NCBI GenBank assembly: GCA_013139635.1 | Contig: WTAL01000030.1 | Span: forward strand, 1-35,055 | DNA: 35,055 nucleotides | Reading direction: 5' to 3' | From: Paracoccaceae bacterium | GTDB taxonomy: Bacteria; Pseudomonadota; Alphaproteobacteria; Rhodobacterales; Rhodobacteraceae | Part shown: piece after piece, positions 25,618-33,193 of the stretch | Layout: each line of letters starts with the position of its first letter | How positions within the stretch are numbered: the stretch's first letter is position 1 | Translations under genes and position numbers: made by a program | The notes under the pieces: generated by a model | Seen by the model: the letters and a program-made list of their open reading frames with translations, nothing else | Databases searched by the model: none | Told to the model about the DNA's origin: nothing

Positions 25618-25738
25618 GCCTCGCTTCGCTCGGCCCTCGCGGCGCGCCGAGTCAGCATTATTTTGAAGGGTAGCGCTCGCGCCGCGTCTCAACGGGCGTG
25701 CTAGCGGCAACGCCTGCTAGCCACAAGCACAAACGTTT
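25618..25738. repeat. GC-rich palindromic spacer after the M35-like gene
   Basis: Between the convergent M35-like gene and gcrA lie CTCGGC (25629-25634) with GCCGAG (25646-25651), two GCTAGC palindromes 16 bases apart (25700-25705 and 25716-25721), and AAACGTTT (25731-25738). The start, GCCTCGCTTCGCTCGG (25618-25633), matches GCCTCGCTGCGCTCGG (1401-1416) at 15 of 16 bases. No gene is seen. It may be a member of a dispersed extragenic element. Confidence 0.45.
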
Positions 25739-25792
25739 CAGCGCGGCGCGCTCACGCCCTCGTCAAGCAAATAAACGCCAGACGCGCCGCTT

Positions 25793-26353
25793 TTACCGGC
25801 TTGCGCGGCGGTCGCGGCGGCTGCTCATGGGCTGGAACGCCACTGAAACATGGGTTTCGCAATAGGGTTTTCCGGGTTCTACCGGATGGCCACAAAACCA
25901 GAATTCTTCTGTCGCGGGATCACCAATAGGCCACTTGCACGTGCGCTCGGTAAGCTGCATCAAGTTCAGCTTCCGTGCCTTTTCCTCGATCTTTTTTACG
26001 TTCGCCAAAGCTTCTTCCGAAACCTCGCTGGCAGAGCGTTGTGGCGGCAAAGGCTTACCAGCCGTAATAATCGGGCGCGGGCGTGGAATTGGTTTTTGCA
26101 CCACAGGCTGTGCGGGCACGGCCTCTTTTTTGGCTTCGACCTTGGTTTTTTTTGGCTTGGGTGCCGGCTTTGCGGCCTCAGCCTTTGGTGCGGCTTTGGC
26201 GGCTGTTGGCCGGTTGGAAAGCCCCAACCGGTGCACTTTGCCGATCACCGCATTGCGGGTTACGCCGCCAAGCTCGGTGGCGATTTGTGAGGCAGATTTC
26301 CCGTCCCCCCACATTTTCTTCAAAACATCAACGCGCTCGTCTGTCCAAGCCAT
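25793..26353 (-). CDS. gcrA: Cell-cycle regulator GcrA
   Basis: A 186-residue GcrA-family protein that binds sigma-70 RNA polymerase and GANTC-methylated promoters in alphaproteobacteria. The start is ATG 26353 (MAWTDERVDVLKKMW). The helix-turn-helix is at 1-45 (GKSASQIATELGGVTRNAVIGKVHRLGLSNRP), a long Ala/Pro/Lys linker follows, and the C-terminal RNA-polymerase-binding part holds CKWPIGDP and FCGHPVEPGKPYCETH. The linker is low in complexity but in frame throughout. Confidence 0.96.
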   Translation of the reverse strand: MAWTDERVDVLKKMWGDGKSASQIATELGGVTRNAVIGKVHRLGLSNRPTAAKAAPKAEAAKPAPKPKKTKVEAKKEAVPAQPVVQKPIPRPRPIITAGKPLPPQRSASEVSEEALANVKKIEEKARKLNLMQLTERTCKWPIGDPATEEFWFCGHPVEPGKPYCETHVSVAFQPMSSRRDRRASR

Positions 26354-26386
26354 GCCTGATCTCCGCAAATCCAGTGATAAGCCACT

Positions 26387-26415
26387 ATATTATGGCTCTT
26401 GCGGCGAAGTTACAA
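26387..26415 (-). promoter_or_regulatory. Predicted gcrA promoter
   Basis: On the minus strand TTGTAA (26415-26410) and TAATAT (26392-26387) are separated by exactly 17 bases, a good sigma-70-type pair. The -10 element is 33 bases upstream of ATG 26353, and GGAGATC precedes the start. It lies in the 66-base gap after alkB, so gcrA need not depend on alkB transcription. Confidence 0.6.
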
Positions 26416-26419
26416 TAGC

Positions 26420-27544
26420 TCAGCGCGGCATTGGGGTGGAATGTTCCTTATAAGGCTGCCAATCGGTGATTTCAGGGTAATACATTTTGCGCCACGCCCG
26501 CACGCGCGGGTTCATCATGCGACGAAAATAGCGCGGGTGGCAGGCCAGCGCGGCCATAATCGGATAGCCGTATGGCAGCTGCGGGGCCTCGGACTCGTCA
26601 TAAGTTTGCAGCAGCGGAAAGCGGCGGCTGGGTTTGTAATGATGGTCTGAATGGCGTTGCAGGTTCAGCAGCTGCCAGTTGGTGAATTTATGGTTGGAGT
26701 TCCACGAATGGCGCGGGGCCACCGGCTCATATTTGCCATCGCCCAAGTGCTTGCGCACCAGCCCGTAATGCTCAACGTAATCAATGATTTCGAGGTAGTT
26801 GATCGCCACAAAGGCCTGCAAGGCAAACAGCAGAATGCCCGCTATGCCGCCAATAATCGCCGCAAGGCTCAGAAACACGAGCGCCAGCCCTCCGTAAATC
26901 CAGAACGGGTTTGAAAAGTCGGTCACTTTACGGCCACGTTTAAGCTGCCGCTCGGCTTCCACCTCCCAAGCCGATTTCAGCGTGCCGATCATGGCGCGCG
27001 GCAGAAAGTGATAAAGGTTTTCATTATATTTCGCCGTCACCACATCTCGCGGGGTGCCGATATAGCGGTGATGCACCAAAATATGCTCGGTTCTAAAATG
27101 CCCGTAAAGCACGGTGGCCAGCAAAATATCCCCGAGCCAGCGCTCGAATTTGTCTCGCTGATGCACCAGTTCGTGGGCATAAGTAATACCCATTTCCCCG
27201 GCAACAATGCCGCTGACAATCGCGAGAAACACACTTTCCATGGCATTGAGATGCTCAAACCAGAAGATCGCCACCAGCGAGCCAAGCACCACCATAATTT
27301 GCAGCGGCACCCAGATCCACGTGATCATCCGGTGCCAAAGCAAGGCGCTATCGTCAGCATTAGGGTCAAGGTTTTCGCGGCTCAAGCCGATAACGCTATC
27401 CAGCACCGAGCTAATGGCGAAATTGTATAGTGGAATCAGGGCTATCCACCAACCGCCTTTGCTCACGGCCAGCAGCCAGAGTGGAATAAACACTAGGGCA
27501 ACCCAAAAGGGCAGCGCATTGGCGAGGGATGGTTTTGAGGTCAT
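26420..27544 (-). CDS. alkB: Alkane 1-monooxygenase, AlkB type
   Basis: A 374-residue integral-membrane di-iron hydroxylase. The start at ATG 27544 has AGGA upstream. The eight-histidine set is complete: HELVH (124-128), HFRTEHILVHH (149-159), the NYLEIIDYVEHYGL signature (249-262) and LQRHSDHH (295-302). Transmembrane stretches are at about 12-45, 73-95, 105-120 and 215-250. It would hydroxylate medium-chain alkanes or a related hydrophobic substrate using rubredoxin; no rubredoxin or rubredoxin reductase gene is in the window. It lies 32 bases downstream of mutY on the same strand. Confidence 0.93.
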   Translation of the reverse strand: MTSKPSLANALPFWVALVFIPLWLLAVSKGGWWIALIPLYNFAISSVLDSVIGLSRENLDPNADDSALLWHRMITWIWVPLQIMVVLGSLVAIFWFEHLNAMESVFLAIVSGIVAGEMGITYAHELVHQRDKFERWLGDILLATVLYGHFRTEHILVHHRYIGTPRDVVTAKYNENLYHFLPRAMIGTLKSAWEVEAERQLKRGRKVTDFSNPFWIYGGLALVFLSLAAIIGGIAGILLFALQAFVAINYLEIIDYVEHYGLVRKHLGDGKYEPVAPRHSWNSNHKFTNWQLLNLQRHSDHHYKPSRRFPLLQTYDESEAPQLPYGYPIMAALACHPRYFRRMMNPRVRAWRKMYYPEITDWQPYKEHSTPMPR

Positions 27545-27576
27545 TTTTCGTCCTGCTTTTCCGCATACTGGCCCAG

Positions 27577-28623
27577 CTAGCGCCCGCAATCAATGTTACA
27601 AATCAAGAAACCTGCCTCATAAGCCTTGCGCATTATGCTCGGCAGGTCTTCGGGCGCGGGGGCTGTTTGGAAGCTGCCCGCACGCGGGTTGGCTGCCTTT
27701 GGCTGTGCCACATAAAGCGTAAGGATCAGGTTAAAGTGCGTGAAAGCATGGGTGATGTCCTCGGCATGGGGCTGCCAATTGGCGGCAAAGGGCGGGTCAA
27801 ACGCGGGTGAAGCCTCGGCCCATTCACTGCCCACCAGCCCCAGCATACCGCCCAAAAGCCCTTTTGGCGGGCGGGTTTCTAGCAGCACATGGCCATCAGT
27901 TCGCAGCGCAAAATAAGCGATCCCGCGCCGCGTGGGCTTGGGATTTTTAGGGAGGCGCTTGGGCAGCTCAGCCGCACTGCCTGCCTCATACGCTGCACAA
28001 TGCCCTTGCAACGGGCAGCCCGCGCAGCGTGGCGTTTTGGGAATGCAAATGGTTGCCCCGAGGTCCATCAGCGCTTGTGCGTGGTCGCCAGCGCGCTTTG
28101 GTGGTGTCAGCCTTGCCGCATGCACCTTCAGCGAGGGTTTCACCGCAGGCAAAGCCTCGTGCTCGTTAAACAGCCGCGCCATTACGCGCTCGATATTGCC
28201 ATCGACCACCACCGCTGAAGCGCCGTAGGCAATGGCGGCGATGGCCGCCGCCGTATACGGCCCCACGCCCGGCAGGGCCAAAAGTCCAGCTTCATTCTCC
28301 GGAAAACCACTTTCCGCTACCACCCGCGCACATTTCAGCAAATTGCGGGCGCGGGCGTAATAGCCAAGCCCAGCCCACGCGGCCAGCACGTCTTCGTCTT
28401 TCGCCGCTGCCAGCGCAGCCACATCGGGCCATCGGGTGGTAAAGGCCTCAAAATAGGGCTTTACGGCCGTTACCGTGGTTTGCTGAAGCATGATTTCAGA
28501 CAGCCACACATGGTAGGGGTTGGCACGCCTCGCCTCATTGGGCGGCACCCGCCACGGCAGTTCGCGCGCATTGGCATCATACCATTGCAGCAATTTCCGG
28601 CTTATTTCGGCGGCTTTGCGCAT
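27577..28623 (-). CDS. mutY: A/G-specific adenine glycosylase
   Basis: A 348-residue base-excision repair enzyme that removes adenine opposite 8-oxoguanine. The start at ATG 28623 is preferred over a 15-residue longer frame because YDANARELPWR then lies near the N-terminus, as in the family. Catalytic Glu43 (SEIMLQQT) and Asp141 (VVVDGNIERV), the helix-hairpin-helix LPGVGPYTA (117-125), and the 4Fe-4S loop Cys193-X6-Cys200-X2-Cys203-X5-Cys209 are present. A C-terminal NUDIX-like domain (from about 230) reads the oxidised guanine. It is divergent from the DciA-like gene. Confidence 0.96.
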   Translation of the reverse strand: MRKAAEISRKLLQWYDANARELPWRVPPNEARRANPYHVWLSEIMLQQTTVTAVKPYFEAFTTRWPDVAALAAAKDEDVLAAWAGLGYYARARNLLKCARVVAESGFPENEAGLLALPGVGPYTAAAIAAIAYGASAVVVDGNIERVMARLFNEHEALPAVKPSLKVHAARLTPPKRAGDHAQALMDLGATICIPKTPRCAGCPLQGHCAAYEAGSAAELPKRLPKNPKPTRRGIAYFALRTDGHVLLETRPPKGLLGGMLGLVGSEWAEASPAFDPPFAANWQPHAEDITHAFTHFNLILTLYVAQPKAANPRAGSFQTAPAPEDLPSIMRKAYEAGFLICNIDCGR

Positions 28624-28706
28624 ATTTTCCCTTAATTCACAATCCCGTGTATTGGACTTCGCGGCCAAAGCCCCTAAGTTAGCCCTAGCACTTAACCGGA
28701 GTCCTT

Positions 28707-29234
28707 ATGCGAGGCAACCACAGCACAGCAAAACGGCGATATAGCCGTGGCTTCACCCAAGCGGGTGGGCTGGTGGATTCGCGCATTCAAAAAACCGGCG
28801 CGGCGCGGGGGTTTTCCCAAATGCGGCTGCTGACCCATTGGGAAGAGATCGTGGGCGTAGAGATCGCCCGCATCGCTAAGCCGCAAAAGGTGAGCTATGC
28901 CCGCCAAGGCTTTGGCGCCAAGCTTACGCTCTTATCCAAGCCCGCCCATGCGCCTGAGCTGCAAATGCAGCTGCCGCGCATTAAAGAGCGGGTGAATGCC
29001 AGCTATGGATATTCGGCCATTGCCGATATCCGCATCACCCAAAGCGGCGAGGCCCTTGGCTTTGCCGAGCCGGAAAGCGACTTTACCCATGATCGCCCCA
29101 CGCCCACCTTGCCGCCCGCCAAAGCTGAAAAGCTGCGGGCCGAGGTGGCCGAGGTGCAAGATGAAACCCTGCGGGCGCTGTTAGAAAGCCTCGGCACAAA
29201 TATTATGTTAACTTCTAAAGGATCACCTTCATGA
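28707..29234 (+). CDS. DUF721 / DciA-like protein
   Basis: A 175-residue protein with an N-terminal DUF721 (DciA-type) domain: MRLLTHWEEIVGVEIARIAKPQKVS, then a core ending LPRIKERVNASYGYSAIADIRI. The tail is acidic and probably unstructured. DciA proteins load or recruit the replicative helicase DnaB in bacteria that lack DnaC. GGAG precedes ATG 28707. Its TGA overlaps the dsbA-like start by four bases (ATGA), a common alphaproteobacterial pairing. The helicase role is by family and has not been shown for this protein. Confidence 0.85.
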   Translation: MRGNHSTAKRRYSRGFTQAGGLVDSRIQKTGAARGFSQMRLLTHWEEIVGVEIARIAKPQKVSYARQGFGAKLTLLSKPAHAPELQMQLPRIKERVNASYGYSAIADIRITQSGEALGFAEPESDFTHDRPTPTLPPAKAEKLRAEVAEVQDETLRALLESLGTNIMLTSKGSPS

Positions 29235-29851
29235 CCCACACCCTAACCCGCCGCGCCGCTCTAGCCTTGATGAGCGCCGCTACTGGTACAGCCGTTTTTG
29301 CACAAGAAAGCGGCGATGCGCCTGTTGTTCAGGAAATTGCCATCGGCGACCCGAACGCTCCGATTACAATCGTCGAATATGCGTCTTATACCTGCCCCCA
29401 CTGTGCCAATTTCCACGCGGATGTTTTCCCCGAATTGAAAGCTAACTTCATCGACACCGGCAAAGTTCATTTCATCTTTCGCCCGGTTTATTTTGACGGC
29501 CCCGGCCTTTGGGCCGATATGCTGGCGCGCTGCACGGGGGATAGCGAAAAGTATTTGGGCATTGCCGGAATTTTGTTTGAGCAGCAGGCCGAATGGTCGC
29601 GCGCGGGTTCGCAAGCGGGCGTGGCGCAGGGAATTGTATCGGTTGGCAACCAAGCCGGCATTTCTGAGGACACCGTGCTGGCCTGCCTGCAAGATAACGA
29701 TATGGCGCAAGCGCTGGTCGCTGATTTTCAGATGCATGCCGAGCGAGATAATGTTGAGGGTACGCCTTCATTCGTGATTGACGGGGTGATGACGGATAAC
29801 ATGTCTTATGCCTCATTTGCACAGCTTCTGAACGAAAAGCTCGGCGAATAA
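29231..29851 (+). CDS. DsbA-like thiol:disulfide oxidoreductase
   Basis: A 206-residue periplasmic thioredoxin-fold protein. The signal peptide (TRRAALALMSAATGTAVFA) has twin arginines but no full Tat consensus, with cleavage near FA-QES. The active site Cys55-Pro-His-Cys58 is in YASYTCPHCANFH, and the cis-proline is in VEGTPSFVIDG. It forms or reshuffles disulfides in exported proteins. It is translationally coupled to the DciA-like gene. Confidence 0.93.
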   Translation: MTHTLTRRAALALMSAATGTAVFAQESGDAPVVQEIAIGDPNAPITIVEYASYTCPHCANFHADVFPELKANFIDTGKVHFIFRPVYFDGPGLWADMLARCTGDSEKYLGIAGILFEQQAEWSRAGSQAGVAQGIVSVGNQAGISEDTVLACLQDNDMAQALVADFQMHAERDNVEGTPSFVIDGVMTDNMSYASFAQLLNEKLGE

Positions 29852-29857
29852 CAGCAA

Positions 29858-29943
29858 GCGCGCCGCCCGTTCGGGAACATTGAGGCGGGGGCTATGCCCC
29901 CTATCAAGCCCCCTCTCGGACGGCGTGCCGCGCCTAGGGCGCG
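29858..29943. repeat. Large GC-rich hairpin between dsbA-like and lpxK genes
   Basis: GCGCGCCGCCCG (29858-29869) pairs with CGGACGGCGTGC (29917-29928) with one G-U and one mismatch. Inside are TTGA/TCAA and the tip GGGGGC-tat-GCCCCC (29887-29901). Next to it lies CGCGCC-tag-GGCGCG (29929-29943). It separates two convergent genes and resembles the hairpin at 1192-1253, which also has a GCGCGCCGC-type outer arm and a G/C tip. It is probably a 3'-end or termination structure. Confidence 0.65.
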
Positions 29944-29965
29944 TCAGGTGCGTGTGGCGAGTGCC

Positions 29966-30961
29966 TTATTTAAGCGCGACCCCCGCGCTTGTGAGCAGCT
30001 TTTCCAACGACGCTTCATCCTCGAAATTTAGCCGTACCGGAAAGGCTAACACCTGCGGACGAAAGCTTGCCGGAAGCCGTGCGGCGTCTTTTTCCGTAGT
30101 TACAAGTTGCGCGCCCTTTTGCGTGGCTTCTTTCAGCAAGCGCTGCAATACAGCGGTGGAATAAGGCGCGTGGTCAGCAAAACTGTGGCTGGCCACAATC
30201 TCAGCCCCTTCATGCGCCAGTGAGCGGAAAAACTTTTCGGGGCGGCCTATTCCGGCAAAGGCCAGTACCCGCGCGCCTTGCCAATCCATCCCCATTTTCA
30301 GTGGTTTCAGGGCGGCTTGCAGCCGTGGCAGCGCCGAGATTTCGGGCCAGTTTTCCCCGAGGGCCGCTTGCGCCTTATCGCTGCCGATAGACACAATTGC
30401 ATCGCCACGCTCTAGCCCTGCTGCCACCGGCTCTCGGAGTGGCCCCGCTGGCAGCACACGGCCATTACCAAAGCCCACAGTGGCATCCACCACGATGATT
30501 GAAAGATCTTTATGGAGTGCCGGGTTTTGAAAGCCATCATCGAGCAAAATAACCTCCGCCCCGGCCGCAATGGCGGCTTTTGCCCCCATAGCGCGGTCTT
30601 TTGCCACCCAAGTGGGGGCAAAGGCGGCCATGAGCAGCGGTTCATCACCAACCTCGCCCGCATTATGCGCCATTTCGTCAACCCTGAGCGGGCCTTCCTC
30701 CGTGCCGCCATAGCCCCGAGACACCACATGTGCCACCACGCCGCGCGCGGCCAAAAAGCTCGCAAGGGCTATCACGGTGGGGGTTTTTCCCGTGCCGCCC
30801 GCATTGATGTTGCCCACGCAAATCACTGGTACTGACAGCTTTTTCCACGGCCCGCGCCGCAAGCGCCGCGCGGTCGCAGCCGCATATATCCAGCCCAGCG
30901 GGGCTAGCCCCAAGGCCAACGGGTGCCAGCGGCTTTTGCGCCAAAACCGAGGTGCCCGCAT
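29966..30961 (-). CDS. lpxK: Tetraacyldisaccharide 4'-kinase
   Basis: A 331-residue inner-membrane kinase that phosphorylates the 4' position of the lipid A precursor. The start is ATG 30961, overlapping the stop of the WaaA-like gene (TAATG). The N-terminal membrane segment is LALGLAPLGWIYAAATARR, and the Walker A GNINAGGTGKTPT is at 50-62. RGYGG, LLDDGFQN and FAGIGRPEKFF are typical of LpxK. The gene order with the WaaA-like gene supports lipid A-Kdo assembly. Confidence 0.95.
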   Translation of the reverse strand: MRAPRFWRKSRWHPLALGLAPLGWIYAAATARRLRRGPWKKLSVPVICVGNINAGGTGKTPTVIALASFLAARGVVAHVVSRGYGGTEEGPLRVDEMAHNAGEVGDEPLLMAAFAPTWVAKDRAMGAKAAIAAGAEVILLDDGFQNPALHKDLSIIVVDATVGFGNGRVLPAGPLREPVAAGLERGDAIVSIGSDKAQAALGENWPEISALPRLQAALKPLKMGMDWQGARVLAFAGIGRPEKFFRSLAHEGAEIVASHSFADHAPYSTAVLQRLLKEATQKGAQLVTTEKDAARLPASFRPQVLAFPVRLNFEDEASLEKLLTSAGVALK

Positions 30962-32124
30962 TAGACCGCCTCCCCTTCTAGCAGCGCGCAAATTTCGCGC
31001 GCTACAATTTGCACCGTTTCCGCGCCTTCGCTGCCCACCGCCCAGCCCTGCATGGCCAGTTCGGCAGAGCGGTCAGGCGCCAGCGCCGCCACCAGCCGCG
31101 CCGGCAGCGCGCCATTGGTCTCTGCAAACGCAAGCGCGCCAGCCTCGTGTAGCCGTGCATACCTGTGGGCAAAAGGCGCTTGAACGGGGCCGCAGAGCAC
31201 AGCGGACCCAACAGCAACCGCGCCAAACGGGTCCGCCGCTTCGGGGCCATAAAGTGTGCCACCCATATATGAGACCGTTGCCAGCCGCATCCATGTGGGC
31301 TGGTTGTCGGTGTTTTGTGCCAGCAAAATCTCGGCCTTTGGGTCTGGCACTTCATCAGGGCAGGCGGCACCCATGCGCCACCCTTCAGCCTTAACCTTCG
31401 CGCCAATCACATCAGCCGCCGCGCGGGGGGCAATGATAAGCAGCAGGTTTGGCACGGCTTTTACTGCATGGCGATGCGCCGCCAATACCGCGCCTATTTC
31501 TCCGCGAGAAACCCCAGCGGCGCACCATATCGGCCTTGGCCCCAGCGCGCCGCTTACCCGCCTAAGCAGGCTCTCATTTTCGGGCAAAGGGGCGGCGACT
31601 TCTGCCAGTGGTTTGCACCGCACCACCTGCTCTTCTTTTAGCCCGTGCTTTTTAAACCAACCCAGATCAGCCGTTTTCCCCAGCAATATATGTGGGAAAT
31701 ATTGTAAAAATTCAGTGAGGTGCCGACCACGAAAACTAGGCGAAAGTCCTTGTTCAGAGAGATCAGCAAACAGTAGCTTCATGCTGGCCTTTGCGGCACG
31801 GCGCACGACAGCCAAGCCATTTTCCGGTGCGCCCCAAAGTAAAATATCGGGCTGCCAATGGGCGATAAACTGGTCAATGACCCCGCGCCGCCCTGAAGGT
31901 AATTCCATATGAAGCGCGCTTGGCTTAGCTACGGCCACCTGCGTAATAAGTACCGAAAAATCTTCCAGTGCGAGCCGCAGTGCGGCCACCGCATCGGTTG
32001 GCGTGTCTTGTGGTAAATGCAGCCAAACCAGCTGGCCTTTGGGCCGCGGTGGCAAAGGTACCCGCCCGCCGCGCACAGTGCGCAGCAAGGCCGAAATTCC
32101 ATTTGCCGCCGGCTGGCTGTCCAT
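30961..32124 (-). CDS. Divergent Kdo transferase-like glycosyltransferase (WaaA/KdtA-like)
   Basis: A 387-residue protein placed where waaA normally sits, just before lpxK. Fold-level similarity is seen in WLHLP at about 34-38, the mid-region SLRGRHLTEF-like helix, and the C-terminal MGGTLYGPEAADPFGAVAVGSAVLCGP. Unlike canonical WaaA it lacks the N-terminal membrane anchor, lacks the VGE motif with the catalytic Glu after the first strand, and has DPFG where the family has NPLE. It is either a lineage-specific Kdo transferase or a changed relative with another role. The call rests largely on context. Confidence 0.6.
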   Translation of the reverse strand: MDSQPAANGISALLRTVRGGRVPLPPRPKGQLVWLHLPQDTPTDAVAALRLALEDFSVLITQVAVAKPSALHMELPSGRRGVIDQFIAHWQPDILLWGAPENGLAVVRRAAKASMKLLFADLSEQGLSPSFRGRHLTEFLQYFPHILLGKTADLGWFKKHGLKEEQVVRCKPLAEVAAPLPENESLLRRVSGALGPRPIWCAAGVSRGEIGAVLAAHRHAVKAVPNLLLIIAPRAAADVIGAKVKAEGWRMGAACPDEVPDPKAEILLAQNTDNQPTWMRLATVSYMGGTLYGPEAADPFGAVAVGSAVLCGPVQAPFAHRYARLHEAGALAFAETNGALPARLVAALAPDRSAELAMQGWAVGSEGAETVQIVAREICALLEGEAV

Positions 32125-32128
32125 GGGG

Positions 32129-32371
32129 CTAGCCTAGTTCTTCGGTCGAGCTGGCTTCGGCGCTTTCATCGCGCAAGCGGTGCAGGTGCGCAATAAAATA
32201 GCGCATGTGGGCATTATCAACCGTGCTATGCGCGGCGCCTTTCCAGGCGTCATAGGCTTTAGCGTAGCTCGGATAAATACCAACGATATCAATCGCATCT
32301 GTGTCACGAAAGGTGTTGTGCTGCGGGTCGGTCAGCTCGCCGCCAAAAACAAGGTGTAAACGCTGGGTCAT
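32129..32371 (-). CDS. DUF4170 family protein
   Basis: An 80-residue protein, MTQRLHLVFGGELTDPQHNTF, matching DUF4170, a small family found in Rhodobacterales and relatives beside waaA. It lies four bases upstream of the WaaA-like gene and three bases after the inositol-monophosphatase family gene. It is soluble, without cysteines. Function is not established. Confidence 0.85.
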   Translation of the reverse strand: MTQRLHLVFGGELTDPQHNTFRDTDAIDIVGIYPSYAKAYDAWKGAAHSTVDNAHMRYFIAHLHRLRDESAEASSTEELG

Positions 32372-32374
32372 AGG

Positions 32375-33193
32375 TTAGGCTCCATTTGGGATGATCAACC
32401 CCGCGATAGGGCGTTTTGCCGCAGGCTGCAAGGCTTTGATGATATTTTCCGCCAGTTTTTCAGGCCCCGCCACCATGCCCGCAAGCTGCGGGTGGGCGTT
32501 ATTATAGCGCGTTGTGGCACCCACTGTTGTGGCCACTACACCACCTGCTTCGCGCACGATCAAGTCTCCGGCGGCCACATCCCACTCCCAAGCAGGGCGT
32601 AAGGTGAGCATAGCGTCAAACCGCCCTTGGGCCACTAGGCACAAACGGTACGCAAGCGAAGGCCGGAAATTATGCTTCATTCCATGCGGAGCTAGCCAAT
32701 GCTCTGGCTTCAGGTCGGGCTTGCGAGTCAGCACGGTGGCGCCCGCCATTTCAGCCTGCCCGCTTACGTTAAGGGCCGCACCATTGCACTGCGCTCCGCC
32801 GCCCAGCGTGGCCGCATAGCTCAGGCCCTTTATCGGCACATGCACAACGGCGGCCACAACCTCGCCGCGTTCAACAATCGCCAGTGCGTGCGAAAAACTC
32901 GACTCTCCGTTAATAAACGCTCGCGTGCCATCAATCGGGTCCACAATAAACACGCGCTCGGCCTCCAGCCGCGCGGTGCCGTCCTCGGTTTCCTCAGAGA
33001 GCCAACCGTAATCTGGCCGCGCGGCCAACAGTTCGGCGTTTAGCATGCGGTCAATCTCAAGGTCGGCTTCGGTCACAGGCCCCTGCCCGTCGCCTTTATC
33101 CCATGTTTCAGGGTCGGCCTTAAAGTAGCGCTTGGCGATTTCGCCCGCAGCTTCTCCGGCATCCAGTAGCAGCTTTAGATCAGCTTCCCGCAA
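32375..33193 (-). CDS. Inositol monophosphatase family protein (CysQ-like)
   Basis: A 272-residue metal-dependent phosphatase with the family sites: Glu67/Glu68 in WLSEETED, DPIDGT (Asp85, Asp88) and the C-terminal WEWDVAAGDLIVREAGG. Substrates of this family include 3'-phosphoadenosine 5'-phosphate and inositol or sugar phosphates; the 3'(2'),5'-bisphosphate nucleotidase activity is likely but not certain. Its start overlaps the end of pmbA by 14 bases. Confidence 0.9.
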   Translation of the reverse strand: MREADLKLLLDAGEAAGEIAKRYFKADPETWDKGDGQGPVTEADLEIDRMLNAELLAARPDYGWLSEETEDGTARLEAERVFIVDPIDGTRAFINGESSFSHALAIVERGEVVAAVVHVPIKGLSYAATLGGGAQCNGAALNVSGQAEMAGATVLTRKPDLKPEHWLAPHGMKHNFRPSLAYRLCLVAQGRFDAMLTLRPAWEWDVAAGDLIVREAGGVVATTVGATTRYNNAHPQLAGMVAGPEKLAENIIKALQPAAKRPIAGLIIPNGA

